Shown piece by piece: positions 1-11,289 of a stretch of 64,000 nt of DNA. Numbering within the stretch: the first letter of the stretch is position 1; each line of letters opens with the position of its first letter. The stretch spans positions 54,874,255-54,938,254 of the forward strand of contig NC_134576.1 of assembly GCF_050947875.1 (NCBI RefSeq), read 5' to 3'. Made by a program: the position numbers and the translations under genes. The DNA comes from Dermacentor variabilis. Its lineage: Eukaryota; Arthropoda; Arachnida; Ixodida; Ixodidae. The notes below the pieces were generated by a model that was not told the origin of the DNA, made no database searches, and worked only from the letters and a program-made list of their open reading frames with translations.

Positions 1-1410
1 TGCCGCCTCTGTCTCAAGCGCTCCGAAAGGTCCTTCAATAAGCACCCTTGCTACTGGCAGACACACGCTATGAGCTTCCACGGCTTGCTTGATCCACGCG
101 CACTCGCCCGTGAACATATGGGGTTCTACGTAAGACGGGTGAACTACATCCATCGTAGCTGCGGAATCGCGAAGCACTCGGCACTCTTTCCCGTTTACGA
201 GGAGGTCTCGCATGTAAGGCTCGAGAAGCTTCATGTTCTCGTCAGTGCTGCCTATTGAAAAAAACACAACTTTTGGTGTTGTTTCCGGACACTGCGCCGA
301 AAAGTGACCCGGCTTCTGGCACGTATAACACAAGCGCGCTCGCCTCATCTCGAACCGCTTTCTGCGTTTGGCTGCCGCCGTCTCTTTACGTTTGGTCGGA
401 CTGCTTTCGCTCGCATCCGCACTACGCGTGTCCCCCTTTACTCTCATGGGTGTGAACTTCGGCCTCTCAAACTTCGAGCCAAATTCACCCTTTTGACCGT
501 CCTTAGCTCCGCGAGCTCGACGCGTCACAAACTCCTCGGCTAGCTCAGCGGCTTTAGCCACCGTACAAACGTCTGGCCTATCCAAGACCCAGTATCGCAC
601 GTTCTCCGGTAACCGACTATAAAACTGTTCTAGCCCGAAACACTGCAGAACTTTATCGTGGTCACCAAACGCTTTCTCTTCTTTGAGCCACTCCTGCATG
701 TTCGACATAAGCCTATACGCAAACTCTGTATATGACTCACTTCTGCCTTTCTCATTTTCCCGAAACTTCCGACGGAACGCCTCCGCAGACAGCCGGTACT
801 TTTTTAGAAGACTCGATTTCACTGTGTCGAAATCCTCTGCCTCCTCTCTATCCAAGCGAGCGACTACGTCGGCCGCCTCGCCGGGTAACAAAGTGAGCAA
901 GCGCTGTGGCCACGTTTCCCGAGAGAACCCCTGCTTCTCGCACGTTCGCTCAAAGTTAACCAGGAACAAACCAATGTCCTCTCCAAGCTTAAACGGCCGC
1001 ATCAGGTCAGTCATTTTGAAGAATACGCGTTCTCCTGCACCGTGTGCCTGACCTCCATTACGAGCGCGTTCCATCTCTACCTCAAGACGCTTCATTTCCA
1101 AAGCGTGTTGACGGTCACGCTCTTGTTGCTCTCGCTCTTTCTGTTCTTTACGTTCACGCTCTTCTTTTTCTTTCTGTTCTTTACGTTCACGTTCTTCTTT
1201 TTCTTTCTGTTCTTTAAGTTCACGCTCCTGTCTTTTTGCAGTCTCTCTCTCTTCAATGGTCTCAAGGCATTCCGACAGCTCGTCATCCTCAGCCTCTAAC
1301 TCAAGAATAGCCTTTATCAGTTCTGGTTTTCTGAGTTTGTCCGAGACATCCAGACCCAACTCTCTTGCAAGCTCCAACAATTTCGGTTTGCGCAACGACT
1401 TCAAATCCAT
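1..1410 (-). CDS. Gag and start of retropepsin (partial gag-pol)
   Basis: The frame is open for 470 codons, from ATG at 1410-1408 to the window edge. It starts with a leucine-rich segment, followed by a Glu/Lys/Arg coiled coil with three copies of an 11-residue unit (about residues 60-92). The gag capsid-like region follows at roughly residues 130-300. A CCHC zinc knuckle of form CX2CX4HX4C (CYTC...GHFSAQC) lies around residues 361-374. After it comes a protease-like segment with LRDSAATMD, where the usual D-[ST]-G reads D-S-A. Gag packages element RNA, and the knuckle would bind nucleic acid. The absence of stops suggests a young or recently active copy. The ATG was chosen because it is the first one after the leader and starts the conserved leucine-rich segment. 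Confidence 0.85.
   Translation of the reverse strand, partial: MDLKSLRKPKLLELARELGLDVSDKLRKPELIKAILELEAEDDELSECLETIEERETAKRQERELKEQKEKEERERKEQKEKEERERKEQKEREQQERDRQHALEMKRLEVEMERARNGGQAHGAGERVFFKMTDLMRPFKLGEDIGLFLVNFERTCEKQGFSRETWPQRLLTLLPGEAADVVARLDREEAEDFDTVKSSLLKKYRLSAEAFRRKFRENEKGRSESYTEFAYRLMSNMQEWLKEEKAFGDHDKVLQCFGLEQFYSRLPENVRYWVLDRPDVCTVAKAAELAEEFVTRRARGAKDGQKGEFGSKFERPKFTPMRVKGDTRSADASESSPTKRKETAAAKRRKRFEMRRARLCYTCQKPGHFSAQCPETTPKVVFFSIGSTDENMKLLEPYMRDLLVNGKECRVLRDSAATMDVVHPSYVEPHMFTGECAWIKQAVEAHSVCLPVARVLIEGPFGALETEAA
1132..1233 (-). repeat. 33-bp in-frame repeat inside gag
   Basis: About three tandem copies of a 33-bp unit encode the 11-residue block KEQKEKEERER on the minus strand. 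This gives a highly charged predicted helix. The copies differ by single bases. Confidence 0.8.
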
Positions 1411-1740
1411 GGCTGCTCTGAATGCTGCTTTCTCTACTGCTTACTATTGTCTTGCCGCAACTAACCCGGCAGCAACGACAACCACAATTACCAGCTCTGT
1501 TTCTGACACTAACAAAAGCCTGGCAAAGCTCAGAAGAAGAAAGTCCCGCACTCACCAAACCTCGCAGGCAGGAATTCCACGCAGTCGTTCCGCTGCAGGC
1601 AACCAGTCGTCACACAGGGCTCGTTGCACTGCTCCCGGATCGTCGTTGAGCTGCTCAGCATACAGTCAACTGCATCTCTTCGCTGCTGGCCTCCGTTGTC
1701 GCGATCTCACCGCTGGCAGACAGTTGTTTGAAGTCGGAGG

Positions 1741-1757
1741 CGATCTCACCGCTGCCA
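1741..1757 (-). other. Candidate tRNA primer-binding site
   Basis: Minus-strand TGGCAGCGGTGAGATCG begins with the TGG that pairs with a tRNA 3' CCA. The implied acceptor end (CGCTGCCA) resembles a Leu-type tRNA. A near copy of this stretch recurs about 30 bp further into the leader, so the exact site is not certain. Confidence 0.5.
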
Positions 1758-1761
1758 ACCA

Positions 1762-2490
1762 GATGTTTGGATCCGACCGCTGGTACGATCTGTTGGGAAC
1801 TCGGCGCTGACGCCCGTGGTTGTACCTGGGTCGCAAGCCCCAAGGGTAGCGTTGGCCTGGCGGCCTGGGGTACAACTGGAAGCATCCGAAGGTCCCGGCA
1901 AAGCATGAGTCGACTGGTAACAACGAAACAACTTGTTTATTTTAACATCGCAAAGAGTTGGCGGTCAGTTTGACCGAAGTAGAGAGACGGGAGAGCACTT
2001 CACTCAACAGAAGAAATCGGAGCCCTCCTTTTGGCGTCCGGGGGCAGCTGTTTTTATACTCTCGCAGTTGAGGGCAAGAAGGAACCCCTCAAAAGACGAG
2101 CACGTGAATGTACAATGGGCTAATGGTGACGCACACTGTCGTAGCGATGCCGTAGCACCATGTCGAGCACGATCTCGTAGCACCCTGTCGTGGCGCTGCC
2201 GGTCGGACACAATGACTGTAATGAGAGGATGGTCCCTGCTTTGGCATCGCCTGTTTCGGGCACAATGACTGGAACGAGATCCCTGCTTTGGCATCGCCTG
2301 TTTCGGGCCCAATAACTGGAATGAGATCCCTGCTTTGGCATCGCCTGTTTCGGGCACAATGACTGGAATGCGAGGATGATCCCTAGGCGGTCGCATCGCC
2401 GCAGTCGCGCCTGGAAACACCTGGCGAGGAGCGTTGCGGCGACGACGATCGGGCCAAAATGTCTGCCGCCCCGCCGCAGTCGCGCCGGCA
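1762..2490 (-). repeat. 5' LTR of the gypsy element
   Basis: The LTR is bounded at its start by the end of M13 coding similarity and at its end by the primer-binding site. It holds a tandem 47-bp repeat in the putative U3, a TATA-like box and an AATAAA. The second LTR is outside the window, so both edges are inferred. Confidence 0.55.
2208..2376. repeat. 47-bp tandem repeat in the LTR
   Basis: Three near-identical copies, spaced exactly 47 bp apart, share the core CCCTGCTTTGGCATCGCCTG (at 2234, 2281 and 2328), with partial flanking units. They lie upstream of the inferred TATA box, as enhancer-type repeats often do. A regulatory role is inference only. Confidence 0.85.
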
Positions 2491-3057
2491 AAACCACGTG
2501 TCGCAGGCGAAACGCAACAGTGTGCGGAGCACCGCGTGAGGGCTGCTACGCCACTGATGAGGCAGAACGCCGCGCTTCGTCAGGAACGTTCGCAGTTCGC
2601 TCGGATCCCGATCGGACCGCAAGCAGGAACTGACGAGGCCAGCCACCCTGTCGGAGACGGTGTCCGGTCTGACCGAAGGCGTGACCGAGTTCGTGGAGAG
2701 GACGGTGTCCAGTGCCTCCTTGAGCAGTCTTGCTTCCACCATCTCGCGCACGGACGGGACGGCGGCTCCTCGTCGCCAGCGGCCGCACACGAAGTCGTAC
2801 AAGCTGCGGCAAGGATCGCGGGACGCGTCCAGCGACGCCTGCACCTCCCAGCCGTACTTCTGGCAGGCGTGGCTGTCGCACACTGCGCGCAACGTCGACA
2901 GCAGGTCGTAATTGCCGCGCACCAGGCTGCGACGTGCAGCGACCGTCTCGTCGGCCAGAGTCATCAACTTGATCAACATGGCGGCGCCCAAGAGGATGGC
3001 CAGAAATGTGGCCGCCTTGCGAGCACCCCGCAACAGCGTGATGTTGTGGTTCACCAT
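2491..3057 (-). pseudogene. M13 (neprilysin-like) metallopeptidase, N-terminal part, interrupted
   Basis: The fragment encodes 189 residues from ATG at 3057. A hydrophobic segment at about residues 15-33 (AATFLAILLGAAMLIKLM) fits a type II membrane anchor. It is followed by the M13 N-terminal signature: C-x4-C, then a D-x-S-x-DPC-x3-YDFVCGRW pattern. M13 enzymes are membrane zinc endopeptidases that cleave peptides outside the cell, and the family is large in ticks. The catalytic HExxH half is absent. Coding similarity stops at residue 189, where the gypsy LTR begins. The frame stays open upstream of the ATG to about 3099, next to a possible splice acceptor (CGCAG), so the start may instead be an exon edge. 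The rest may lie beyond the retroelement, left of the window. Confidence 0.75.
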
Positions 3058-3232
3058 CCTGTGCAGCAGCCTTTCACCGGGCTGCACATAATGAAATTCC
3101 TGCGGTTACGGGCGGGCAAAACTTACGAAGATACGAACTAGGAACGCCAGCCAACTTGCAACTAAGTTTTGTAAATAATCGGTTGCATTTCGCCATTGGA
3201 ACTAAATTGGCTAGGAGATGGAATTCGCAGCT

Positions 3233-3487
<255 letters not shown>

Positions 3488-6202
3488 GTTTTCTTTTCTC
3501 CTTTGACTCTTCGGCGCTGCGCGCACAGCATTCCATCCTTACCTATGGGGCAATCACAACGTAGAGTTTCCTTGTACTAGACTGCTGAGTAGTCAGATAT
3601 GCATAATTCTGCTACACAGATTTGCACATTTTCAAGTCAGAAAAAATGGGATATTCCTTGAGATATCACTTACAGAGAGGCTGACACGTTAAGAAACCCC
3701 TCGCGCACTTTCACGCCCCCTACAAGAACGTTCTGTGGATTATTGGGTCATACAGGTCAACATGTGCCGGAATTACTTTACGCAATTTGAACATAGCTGC
3801 GCCAAGCCTTCAATTGAATTACTAGAGAAATCGCTCTTCCGAATTAAGAATCGCATTATTCCCACTTTACAAAGGGATAAAATTGCTTGCAATATCGGTG
3901 CTCATTCTGTTCGCAATCGCAAACGGGAGCGCATATCCAGCTTCAGGCATCATCTGCGAACACAGAAACATCTGCCTCTAAGTTGTCACGTTGAAGTGAC
4001 GGTGACAAACACAGTAGCAAGAAACTGTGAATCACGACACGAACTCTTTGTTGGGGGAATCTGTGCCCATAAAACAGGTTACACTAAAACCACAACGACA
4101 ACGGCGAGCCCAGTCGACGATCGTCGAACATCTGACCTGCCGGTCTAGCGCGTCGGTTTTTACACACGACGCGTCAAAGGTTCTAAGGCATTCACTGGTG
4201 TCCGCGTGCCTCCCAGAGAGTACTACACAATTCGTGTCTCGCGTACAATCTGATTATACAAGGTGCGGCGAGAACATACTCAACTGATAGACTCAACGAT
4301 AACGTTCGAGTAGGTTCCAAATCATGCAGGCGCGTCTTGCGCCAAGCGATAACTTCAATTTGCTAGCGGGCGAAGTGCAGTCCTGGAGAATAGGATAAAT
4401 AAGTGCACGTTACAATACATGGCAATGTTGCCTCTTCCTAGAAAACTCGCTACATTTTGCTGTTTAACTGCGAACACTTGCGAAGAATGTCCGCACTAGC
4501 CCACTGGAAAAAAATCGATTCCTTGCATTGCCGAATTACCGGCGCAATTGAGCTTCAGAACTCCGTTGCTTTTACTCTTGAGGGTTTTCACGTTAGCTCA
4601 TATTTTAACTTGCCATATGTAGAATAGAATAGTGACATTTTTATTCAAAAGCAAGTGCCATGCGTTGAAACCTGTTCTGAAGATTTTACTTAGCCTTATG
4701 TTTCTTACTCCACCATCCTGGAGTCTTAGGAGACACATTGAACGGCTTCAACATTCTCAGTATGTTGAGGTACCAATAACGCTTGTGATTTTATTCTGCC
4801 TGAACTTTTTGCATCAGGGAGAACGACCTTTTACAGCTTTATTCAGCAACCCTTCACCCTCTATCTCTGAAGTTCGAATTGCAAGCTGAATCGCCTCGCC
4901 TTCACCTTCTACGTGTCTGCCCTCACTTCAGTGATCGCCATGCTTATTGGAAAAAAGTGACACGCACACATTGTTAATTCTTTTTCAGGTGACCGCTCTT
5001 CAACCTGCTAACAACTGCTAAGGTCCAAATCCGCGTACACTTGCCAGCGCGCAATAGTTCGAATTCGGAGCGCGCGAATTCACCCGCCTCGCGAGTAATG
5101 ACATTTTGAACTTACATGCGCGCACCCGCTTGCATCAGTTGTTTCACTGTATTAATCGTGGTAGACAACGTTTCGTATTTTAACGCAATAGCGTGAAGGG
5201 CTGCGTGTCGCAGAAAATCCAGTGTGGGCGTCGGCGGAGTTGTTCGTGAGCGACAAATCTTCGTATATATTGATGTATATGTTATGACACGCCTTGTTAT
5301 ATCACATGGGGTATATGCGGTTTATATTGCCACGCCATTCTGCCACGAAAGAAAGTTGCTGATACCTTGTCTTTCATTCTTGACAAAGTTATTCCTCGGA
5401 AGTTTCAGAATGACAGCCCACAAACAAACCTCGTGGAACGAAACACCGACAGCTCACGCCTTTTCTGTTAAATCCTCTCAGACTTAAATACTGAAAGTGC
5501 GAAACAATAACAGAAACGTGAAAATGACGTAATTTTCTTATGCAGCTGTGCACTGCCTCCCAGATCAGCCCATGCAAGAAGCCGCGTTTCTACCAGAAAG
5601 CTCGCCTTCCTGCATAGCGTTCACCGCCAGCGTTTCCCGGTAAACAATTCGGTTACATAAGCTGCAAGTGCATGGAAGCGTGAGAAGCAGTCAGAGACCA
5701 CTGAATACTATCGCGTTCCACTCTTAAAGGCGAAGCTTAATCGTCCAACAAGGCTTTTTTTGGTTGTTTTGTTTTTTCTCAGGCAGGCAGAGCACATCTG
5801 GAGGAGGTATGTGTACTCGCGCCGCACTTCGACGCGTGTTGTCTGCCTCGCGCTGTCTGCGTACCCGTATAGGCTTGCGGACGCGAGCTTTCGCGCGCCG
5901 GCAAGCGTACGTTTAGTTTGGCCTTTAACGTTATCGGTCAGTGCAGAGCGCGCCGGCATATATCAGAACAGTCTCAGTTGCTGCCGGCGAGATTAGTGAT
6001 CAGATTGCATGCGCGACGCGACAGTGCTGTGCATTCTGAGAGGCACGTCAGCACCAGCCATTTGTACGTTGTAATCTCTGACGAGTCGCGTTTTAACCTT
6101 TTAGAGCGCAGCTCTTTGGCGTCCGTTCCTGGGTTTCGCGTCGTCGTCGGCGTTGTCGTCGGCCTCGTAACCAGCTCCGCCCCCCTTTCATCCCTCCAGC
6201 GC
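3488..6202. other. No supported gene
   Basis: This stretch has only short unrecognised open frames. Around 5165-5235 there is a motif (CGCAATAGCGTGAAGG ... TGTCGCAGAAAATCC) that looks like a dispersed tick repeat. TTAAAGGCGAAGCTTAA at about 5725 has a similar inverted counterpart near 35130. I see no RNA gene. Confidence 0.5.
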
Positions 6203-6561
6203 TAGCAGCGACCGACTGATACCGCTGGATGCCGCTGACGCCGCTAGAGAGTCAAGATAACGTGACTGCATAGAACACCGTCGCCGCCATGCAGAAAGAG
6301 GAGGAAAGGGTCCCCCCCCCCCCTGTTCTTGTGTGGCGGATAGGGTGCTCTTCAGTTGCCGACGCGCCGGTTATTTCACGTAGGACCCGGCACGTCGACG
6401 AATACGTGACCACCTTCCCACGGCTACACCTGGTTCTTAGAGCTGCGGAAGCGAGGGTATCATATTGTTTGTGTCGGCATAGGCGGCGTTGTCCCTGAAA
6501 CCAACTCCGCAGCTGGGGTTGACTCACTATCGGCGTCAGCGGCATCAGTCAGTCGCTGCTA
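6203..6561. repeat. Inverted-repeat element (MITE-like)
   Basis: The left arm (6203-6254) and right arm (6521-6561) are inverted copies sharing TAGCAGCGAYYGACTGAT and TGCCGCTGACGCC. The left arm has a 10-bp extra segment. About 270 bp of non-coding sequence with a poly-C run lies between. No clear target duplication was found, so the mobile origin is inference. Confidence 0.5.
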
Positions 6562-6732
6562 TCTCTTCCCTCCTCCCTTTATCGTGTTGTCCGCTTGCTG
6601 CGCGCGCTTCTGCCCCCATCGTTTGCCGCTGGGTGTACACGCCGCCCCCCTCCCCCCTCTTCCTGAGAGTCTCCGGTTGTCAAAGCGCCGGCTCGAACTT
6701 AATTCCTTTCTTCGCTCCTCCTCCAATGCAAC

Positions 6733-6908
6733 CCCTGTGCGGTGGCAATCAGAGAGCCAGATCGGTGGCGGCGGATCTGTATATGTGCACCGCCCGAGCC
6801 GAAATTGCCGCTGCCGTTCGCCCTGTGCGGTGGCAATCAGAGAGCCAGATCGGTGGCGGCGGATCTGTATATGTGCACCGCCCGAGCCGAAATTGCCGCT
6901 GCCGTTCG
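6733..6908. repeat. 88-bp tandem duplication
   Basis: Two essentially identical 88-bp copies sit back to back and start CCCTGTGCGGTGGCAATCAG. Their identity suggests a recent duplication. Confidence 0.9.
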
Positions 6909-6943
6909 CCACTGCGAAATTATCTGCCAGTTCTTTCTGAGCC

Positions 6944-7111
6944 ATGAGCGAGACGACCGATGGAAGTCCTCCGTCTGCTGCTGCTGCTGCTCCTGCTGCT
7001 AAACGAGCTGCCAGAGCAGAGGCCCAGCGCCGTCGCCGTCAGAATCCAGAGGTGCGTGCCGCCGAAGCAGAAGCTTACCTAGTGGAGTCTTTGTTAAAGG
7101 AATACGTGTGA
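6944..7111 (+). CDS. Small Ala/Arg-rich ORF, 55 aa, unknown
   Basis: The ORF runs from ATG (6944) to TGA (7111). It has an acidic start (MSETTDG), an alanine/proline run encoded by GCT repeats, then a basic block (QRRRRQNPEVRAAEAEA). The RRRRQNPEVRA style resembles repeated basic N-terminal segments of some transposon-encoded proteins in ticks. That resemblance is recalled, not tested. No function is assigned. It follows the 88-bp duplication directly and may be a truncated fragment or a first exon; CCAGAG|GTGCGT within it could be a splice donor. Confidence 0.3.
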   Translation: MSETTDGSPPSAAAAAPAAKRAARAEAQRRRRQNPEVRAAEAEAYLVESLLKEYV

Positions 7112-8223
7112 AAAATAAGAAAAAAATTCTGTGATAGCGCATACATGTGTTGCTCGATTTCTTTGCCTCAATCTATCGAAAAGGTGAAACAGCTTATTTG
7201 CTGCGCTCAAATTTCGCATTAGGAAGTAACGTAATCGTCGGTAATTTTTTGTCTGGGCAGGTCATTCGTAACGACAGCTTTCGGTAGTTACATTTTTCCT
7301 GGATAGCGTTTCTTTGCCTGCCATTTTCTTGTTCCGCCTGGGTCGGTCGGCCGCTGGTCGGGCTCTCGCCGCAGAGATTCACATTCACTTAAGAAAAGTA
7401 AGCGCGTTTGGCGGCGCACTTAGAACATCGGCCTCACAGCGGAGCTACCTGACGTGCTTGAGTCGGCTAACGAATCTTGAGATCGATCGCCGACTGTATA
7501 CTCGTCGTTATCTTTGTGCTTTGAGTGTCCCTCGTTTTTCGGGGCACGAGGGCGCTCACTGAGGAGTTAGTTTCGTAAATCACAGTTCTCGCTGCTGTCT
7601 GCTTTCTCGCCGTCGCTACAACGGGACCATATCCTCGTAGAGTTCATCAACCCGTGTTACCACAGAGCTGCGATTGCAAACCGTACTCGTTTCTAAGCAA
7701 TGTCCAACATTCGTACCGGAATAAAACGCACAGAAGCCTAACGAAGTAGTAGGAACGGTTGCCTGGAGCTCGGTGTCCGAAAGCCTTGCAAGCTTTGGCT
7801 GCGAAAGTCTTCTTGAAGTAGCCTCATACGGGATGACTTGAACTAGTGAATAGCGCGAAAGACGAGGGCGAAGAAGAGGCACTCGGTCAAATGTAGCGCT
7901 GTCCCCCAGTTCAAGATATTCAACCGACTAGCCGACATGTTCGCTTTATTTACTCGTACAGAAATTAACACTAGCGATAGTGAGAATGCGGGCCTGATAA
8001 GAGAATCATTTCGATTGTATTTGCATTGAACGGCACATTGTCTCAATATTTCTAGATCAGTGGGCGCAAAAGGTTTTTCTGTAACAGGCTGAGTAAGGGG
8101 TGTCATTTGACGCACCCATACCGCAAGATTGTGCTTACCTGGTCGTACAAGCATCGCAATCAGTTTCTTGAATGTGAGCAATCGGCTGTCTAATATCTCC
8201 CATTACCTTATATGAAAGCAAAG
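7112..8223. other. No supported gene
   Basis: Only short unrecognised open frames are present, the longest about 110 codons on the minus strand (8181-7843) with no recognisable motif. Confidence 0.5.
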
Positions 8224-8234
8224 GTATGAGACAA

Positions 8235-8466
8235 ATTAAATTAAATTATGCGGTTTTACGTGCCAAAACCACTTTCTGGTTATACACCGTAGTGGAAGAC
8301 TCCGGAAATTTTGACCACCTGAGGTTCTTTAACGTGCACCTAAATCTAAGTGCACGGTTGTTTTCGCATTTCGCTTCCATCGAAATGCGGCCGCTGTGGC
8401 CGGTATTCGATCCCGCGACCTCGTGCTCAGCAGCCTAACACCATAGCAACTGAGCAACCACGGCGC
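8235..8466 (-). mobile_element. Ruka-like tRNA-derived SINE
   Basis: On the minus strand the SINE begins with a tRNA-like head holding A-box (TTGCTCAGTTGCTATGG) and B-box (GGGATCGAATACC) sequences. The body carries GAAATGCGAAAACA and GGTGGTCAAAATTTCC, and the tail is AAT-rich. It is flanked by the 11-bp duplication GTATGAGACAA (8224-8234 and 8467-8477). Ruka is a SINE described in Rhipicephalus; assignment is by recall of that family. Confidence 0.85.
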
Positions 8467-8477
8467 GTATGAGACAA

Positions 8478-10420
8478 TGCGATGACTGTTGTATTAAAAA
8501 CTGGGTTAGCCTATTCTGAATGTAAAGAAATACCACGACGATCAAACCTGTGTAAAATATCACTAGTACTTTGTTTAAATAATGCGTAATTCTAGCTAGA
8601 CAAAAAGCTAAATTAGTAATTATGTGAAATAATAAAAACCGAAGCTATTACAAGTAAAAAATGCATGAGAGCGCAACGTCTGTCAATTTATCTGATAAAG
8701 ACATGAGGAACAGCCTGATGCTTTGAGCAGGAGGGGTGCGAATGCACATAAGATATGCATATCGTGTCCACATTTACAGTGAAATGACTGTTGAAGTTAT
8801 AACTATAATCGCACCGTATTGGCACCAGCTCCCCCTTTGTCTTCCTGACATCTCACGTTAATATGTCCTCTAGGTACAATTAGCACATGTATGCGGCCGC
8901 TTTAATCCGGAGACCACCTAGCAGCTTGGCGTCGAGGCGTTCTTGAAAGCCCAAAATTGTCACCCCCGAATCGACCAACTTTCTAACACCATTTTTCTAC
9001 ATATAGGTGTTTAACTGTTTATGATAGGTGTTTAGAACAACACCTATCAGGCCTTGTAGTGCAGCGATTACTACAGGCGAATAATTATCTACCCTGTAAT
9101 ATCAAAGCAAGACCGTATATTAACGCGTACGGCCATGTCGTATACCAGATAATTTCTTCTCGCGAAGATCGCATCTCAATTCGGGAGTTTTTTACCCGTC
9201 TCGCTACTTGGCAGAGATGTACCTTAAATTTTGAATAACGGTACTAATATTATTTAATAACTTATAATTATATTTAATATATAATTGATATATTATATAA
9301 TTTATATATTATAATTTATATATAATTAATTTATATATTATATAATATATAATTTAAATTATATTTAATAATAATCAGGAGTACAGCTTCGATAGTGTAG
9401 CAGTTTAAAAAGCAGTGCGACTACCTAGCGGTTCTTTTCAGGCACAACATGTATAGCGCTACAACCAGCTGGTTAGGGAAAGTCACGCTAATGACAGCAC
9501 AATATTGTTTCAGAATTGTCTTGTATCTCTCTTCAAGACTGACTTCAATATTTAGTAAAAAAGATCGATTCTTTTTAGGAGAGAAAATAAGGCCATAGTT
9601 TTCTTCCTTTTGAATGTCGCACGCATACTGCAGCACCCGTATTTCAGTGTCGAGTCATGGACCTAAAACTATTGTCTCATGTTTCTCCGGTTCCTCTGTA
9701 GAGAATATTAATGAAAACTCGCTAAGTTCACTCTTTAGTTTATTTCTTATGCAATGCAATTCTTCGTCGACAGAATCTTAATTATTTGCGAGTAGGCGCT
9801 GTCCAAATCCGTGTCGTCACAGGCAGTTAATGCGGGATCTTCCAAGTGGAGCCGTCCCTCGTCTTTTATTCTTGCCCGTTTCCTGGCTTAGCAACTGTTC
9901 TCGTGCGGTAAGAGGGACATTTTCGGGTGCTCATTTAGACAAGATGAAGCGCGAGAAGCACAACGTCAGCGCAAGTCAGGCACTAATGATCTGCATTACA
10001 TATACAGTATTTCTGTCAGACAAAAGTTAGTTTCACACAAAAGTTAGTGAAAGTCTCTGTTTGGACATTTCGTGAACAGCTGCAGCGCTATTGCGGAACT
10101 AGGTCGTTGCGCAAAACTGATCGACTCGGTTGTGATCCTCTGCTGCAAACCAACTAACAAATAGTCCTGGCTAGGAACACCGGCGAAATGCGATTATGGC
10201 ACAGTAATCTGAATAGAATCGCTGTATTTTCCCTGCCCAGTTAGCTTTCTTCAATCGCAAACACATTGGGGTCAAAGCATCCGATAAGGTTTTCACATTG
10301 CATCTTCAAACTCGCACAAGAGGAATGTGCGCGAATATTCAGACCCTATTGAAATGGTGGGCATTACAGGGCTCGCACAAGAACGGTAAGTGCCGCAGCT
10401 GACCTGCTCGTTCCTCGCAG
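8478..10420. other. No supported gene; AT-rich tract inside
   Basis: The stretch is AT-rich with no gene. Positions 9235-9378 are almost pure A/T (repeats of TTATAATTTATATATTA), likely low-complexity sequence. Confidence 0.6.
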
Positions 10421-10610
10421 CGTCATCGTGCTCTTGATCGAGGCGGACCAGGTTGCGCCAGGAGGCGACGACGGCCACCTGCGGTGCTTCCGGCTGGCGG
10501 TCGCCGTCACCCCGGCCTCGGTCGGAGCCCGGCCGAACAGGAACCTCAACCGTCGACATCACGCGGCGCTGCACAAGTCCCACCTTCGACTTCTTCGTCT
10601 TCGCGCAGCG
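10421..10610 (+). other. Possible exon, Pro/Arg/Ser-rich
   Basis: A 190-nt frame is open throughout. It is bordered by a pyrimidine-rich acceptor (TTCCTCGCAG, ending 10420) and a consensus donor (GTAAGC at 10611). The predicted peptide is rich in Arg, Pro, Gly and Ser, with no known domain. It is GC-rich against AT-rich neighbours. It may be a real exon or a piece of a degraded element. Confidence 0.25.
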
Positions 10611-11043
10611 GTAAGCACTCACCAATTTTCATTCCACTTCTAAATGGCAGTTCTGTAGTCCCACGCTCCACTATTCAAATCTAGTTTCGCTTTACTTCTA
10701 AGCATGTGGAAAACCGCCTCCTTCTTGGCCAATCCTCCCATAGTGGGTATGCGCCACTGTTTAGGATACAAGACAAGACAAGCTCCCCGATTTATTCTGT
10801 CGCCGCAAGCTGAAGGGGCGAAGGCTGATGATCTGTTGTTCTTCTGCACAAATGACACATACTCGTCGTGTGGCTTCAGCCAAAAATTGGGCGGCTCTTG
10901 ATTTACTTTGACAAACCGGTAACACAACTGGTGCTTAATGCTAGTTCCCGGCCCACGACACCGGGCAGCGGGGATCACTTAAAAGTGATAAGTGAAAGTG
11001 TTCATGATGCTCTCAGCAATTTCTATTCTTCAAATCAGTCGTG

Positions 11044-11270
11044 TTGGCATGGCGCTCACATCGTTGCGCTGTTAAGCTCGAGGGTGCGGGATCAGATCCC
11101 CGCCGCGGCAGCCTCATTTCGATGGAGTCGAAATGCAAAAACACCCGTGTACTCTGCATTGGACTCGGGTTAAAGATTCCCAGGTGGTCAAAATACTCCC
11201 GACTCCACCACTACGGCGTGTCTCATAACCATATCGTTGTGTTGGCACGTGGCACCCAATAATTTATTTT
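11044..11270 (+). mobile_element. Ruka-like SINE, diverged
   Basis: The tRNA-like head has B-box GGGATCAGATCCCC. It is followed by the SINE body (GAAATGCAAAAACACCCGTG, CAGGTGGTCAAAATA) and an AT-rich end. No clear target duplication was seen. Confidence 0.75.
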
Positions 11271-11289
11271 TATATTCCCCGAGTCTCAA

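Larger units (their letters stand above)
1..2490 (-). mobile_element. Ty3/gypsy LTR retrotransposon, 5' half
   Basis: This is an LTR retrotransposon read on the minus strand and cut off by the window edge. From high to low coordinate it has an LTR (about 2490-1762), a primer-binding site, an untranslated leader and a gag-protease ORF still open at base 1. The LTR start is inferred from where M13 peptidase coding similarity stops: the next minus-strand bases begin TGCCGG at 2490, matching the usual TG start. A TATA-like TATAAAAA near 2060-2050 and an AATAAA near 1940 (minus) fit U3 and R. Reverse transcriptase, integrase and the 3' LTR would lie left of the window. Neither the target duplication nor the LTR pair can be checked here. 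Confidence 0.85.
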
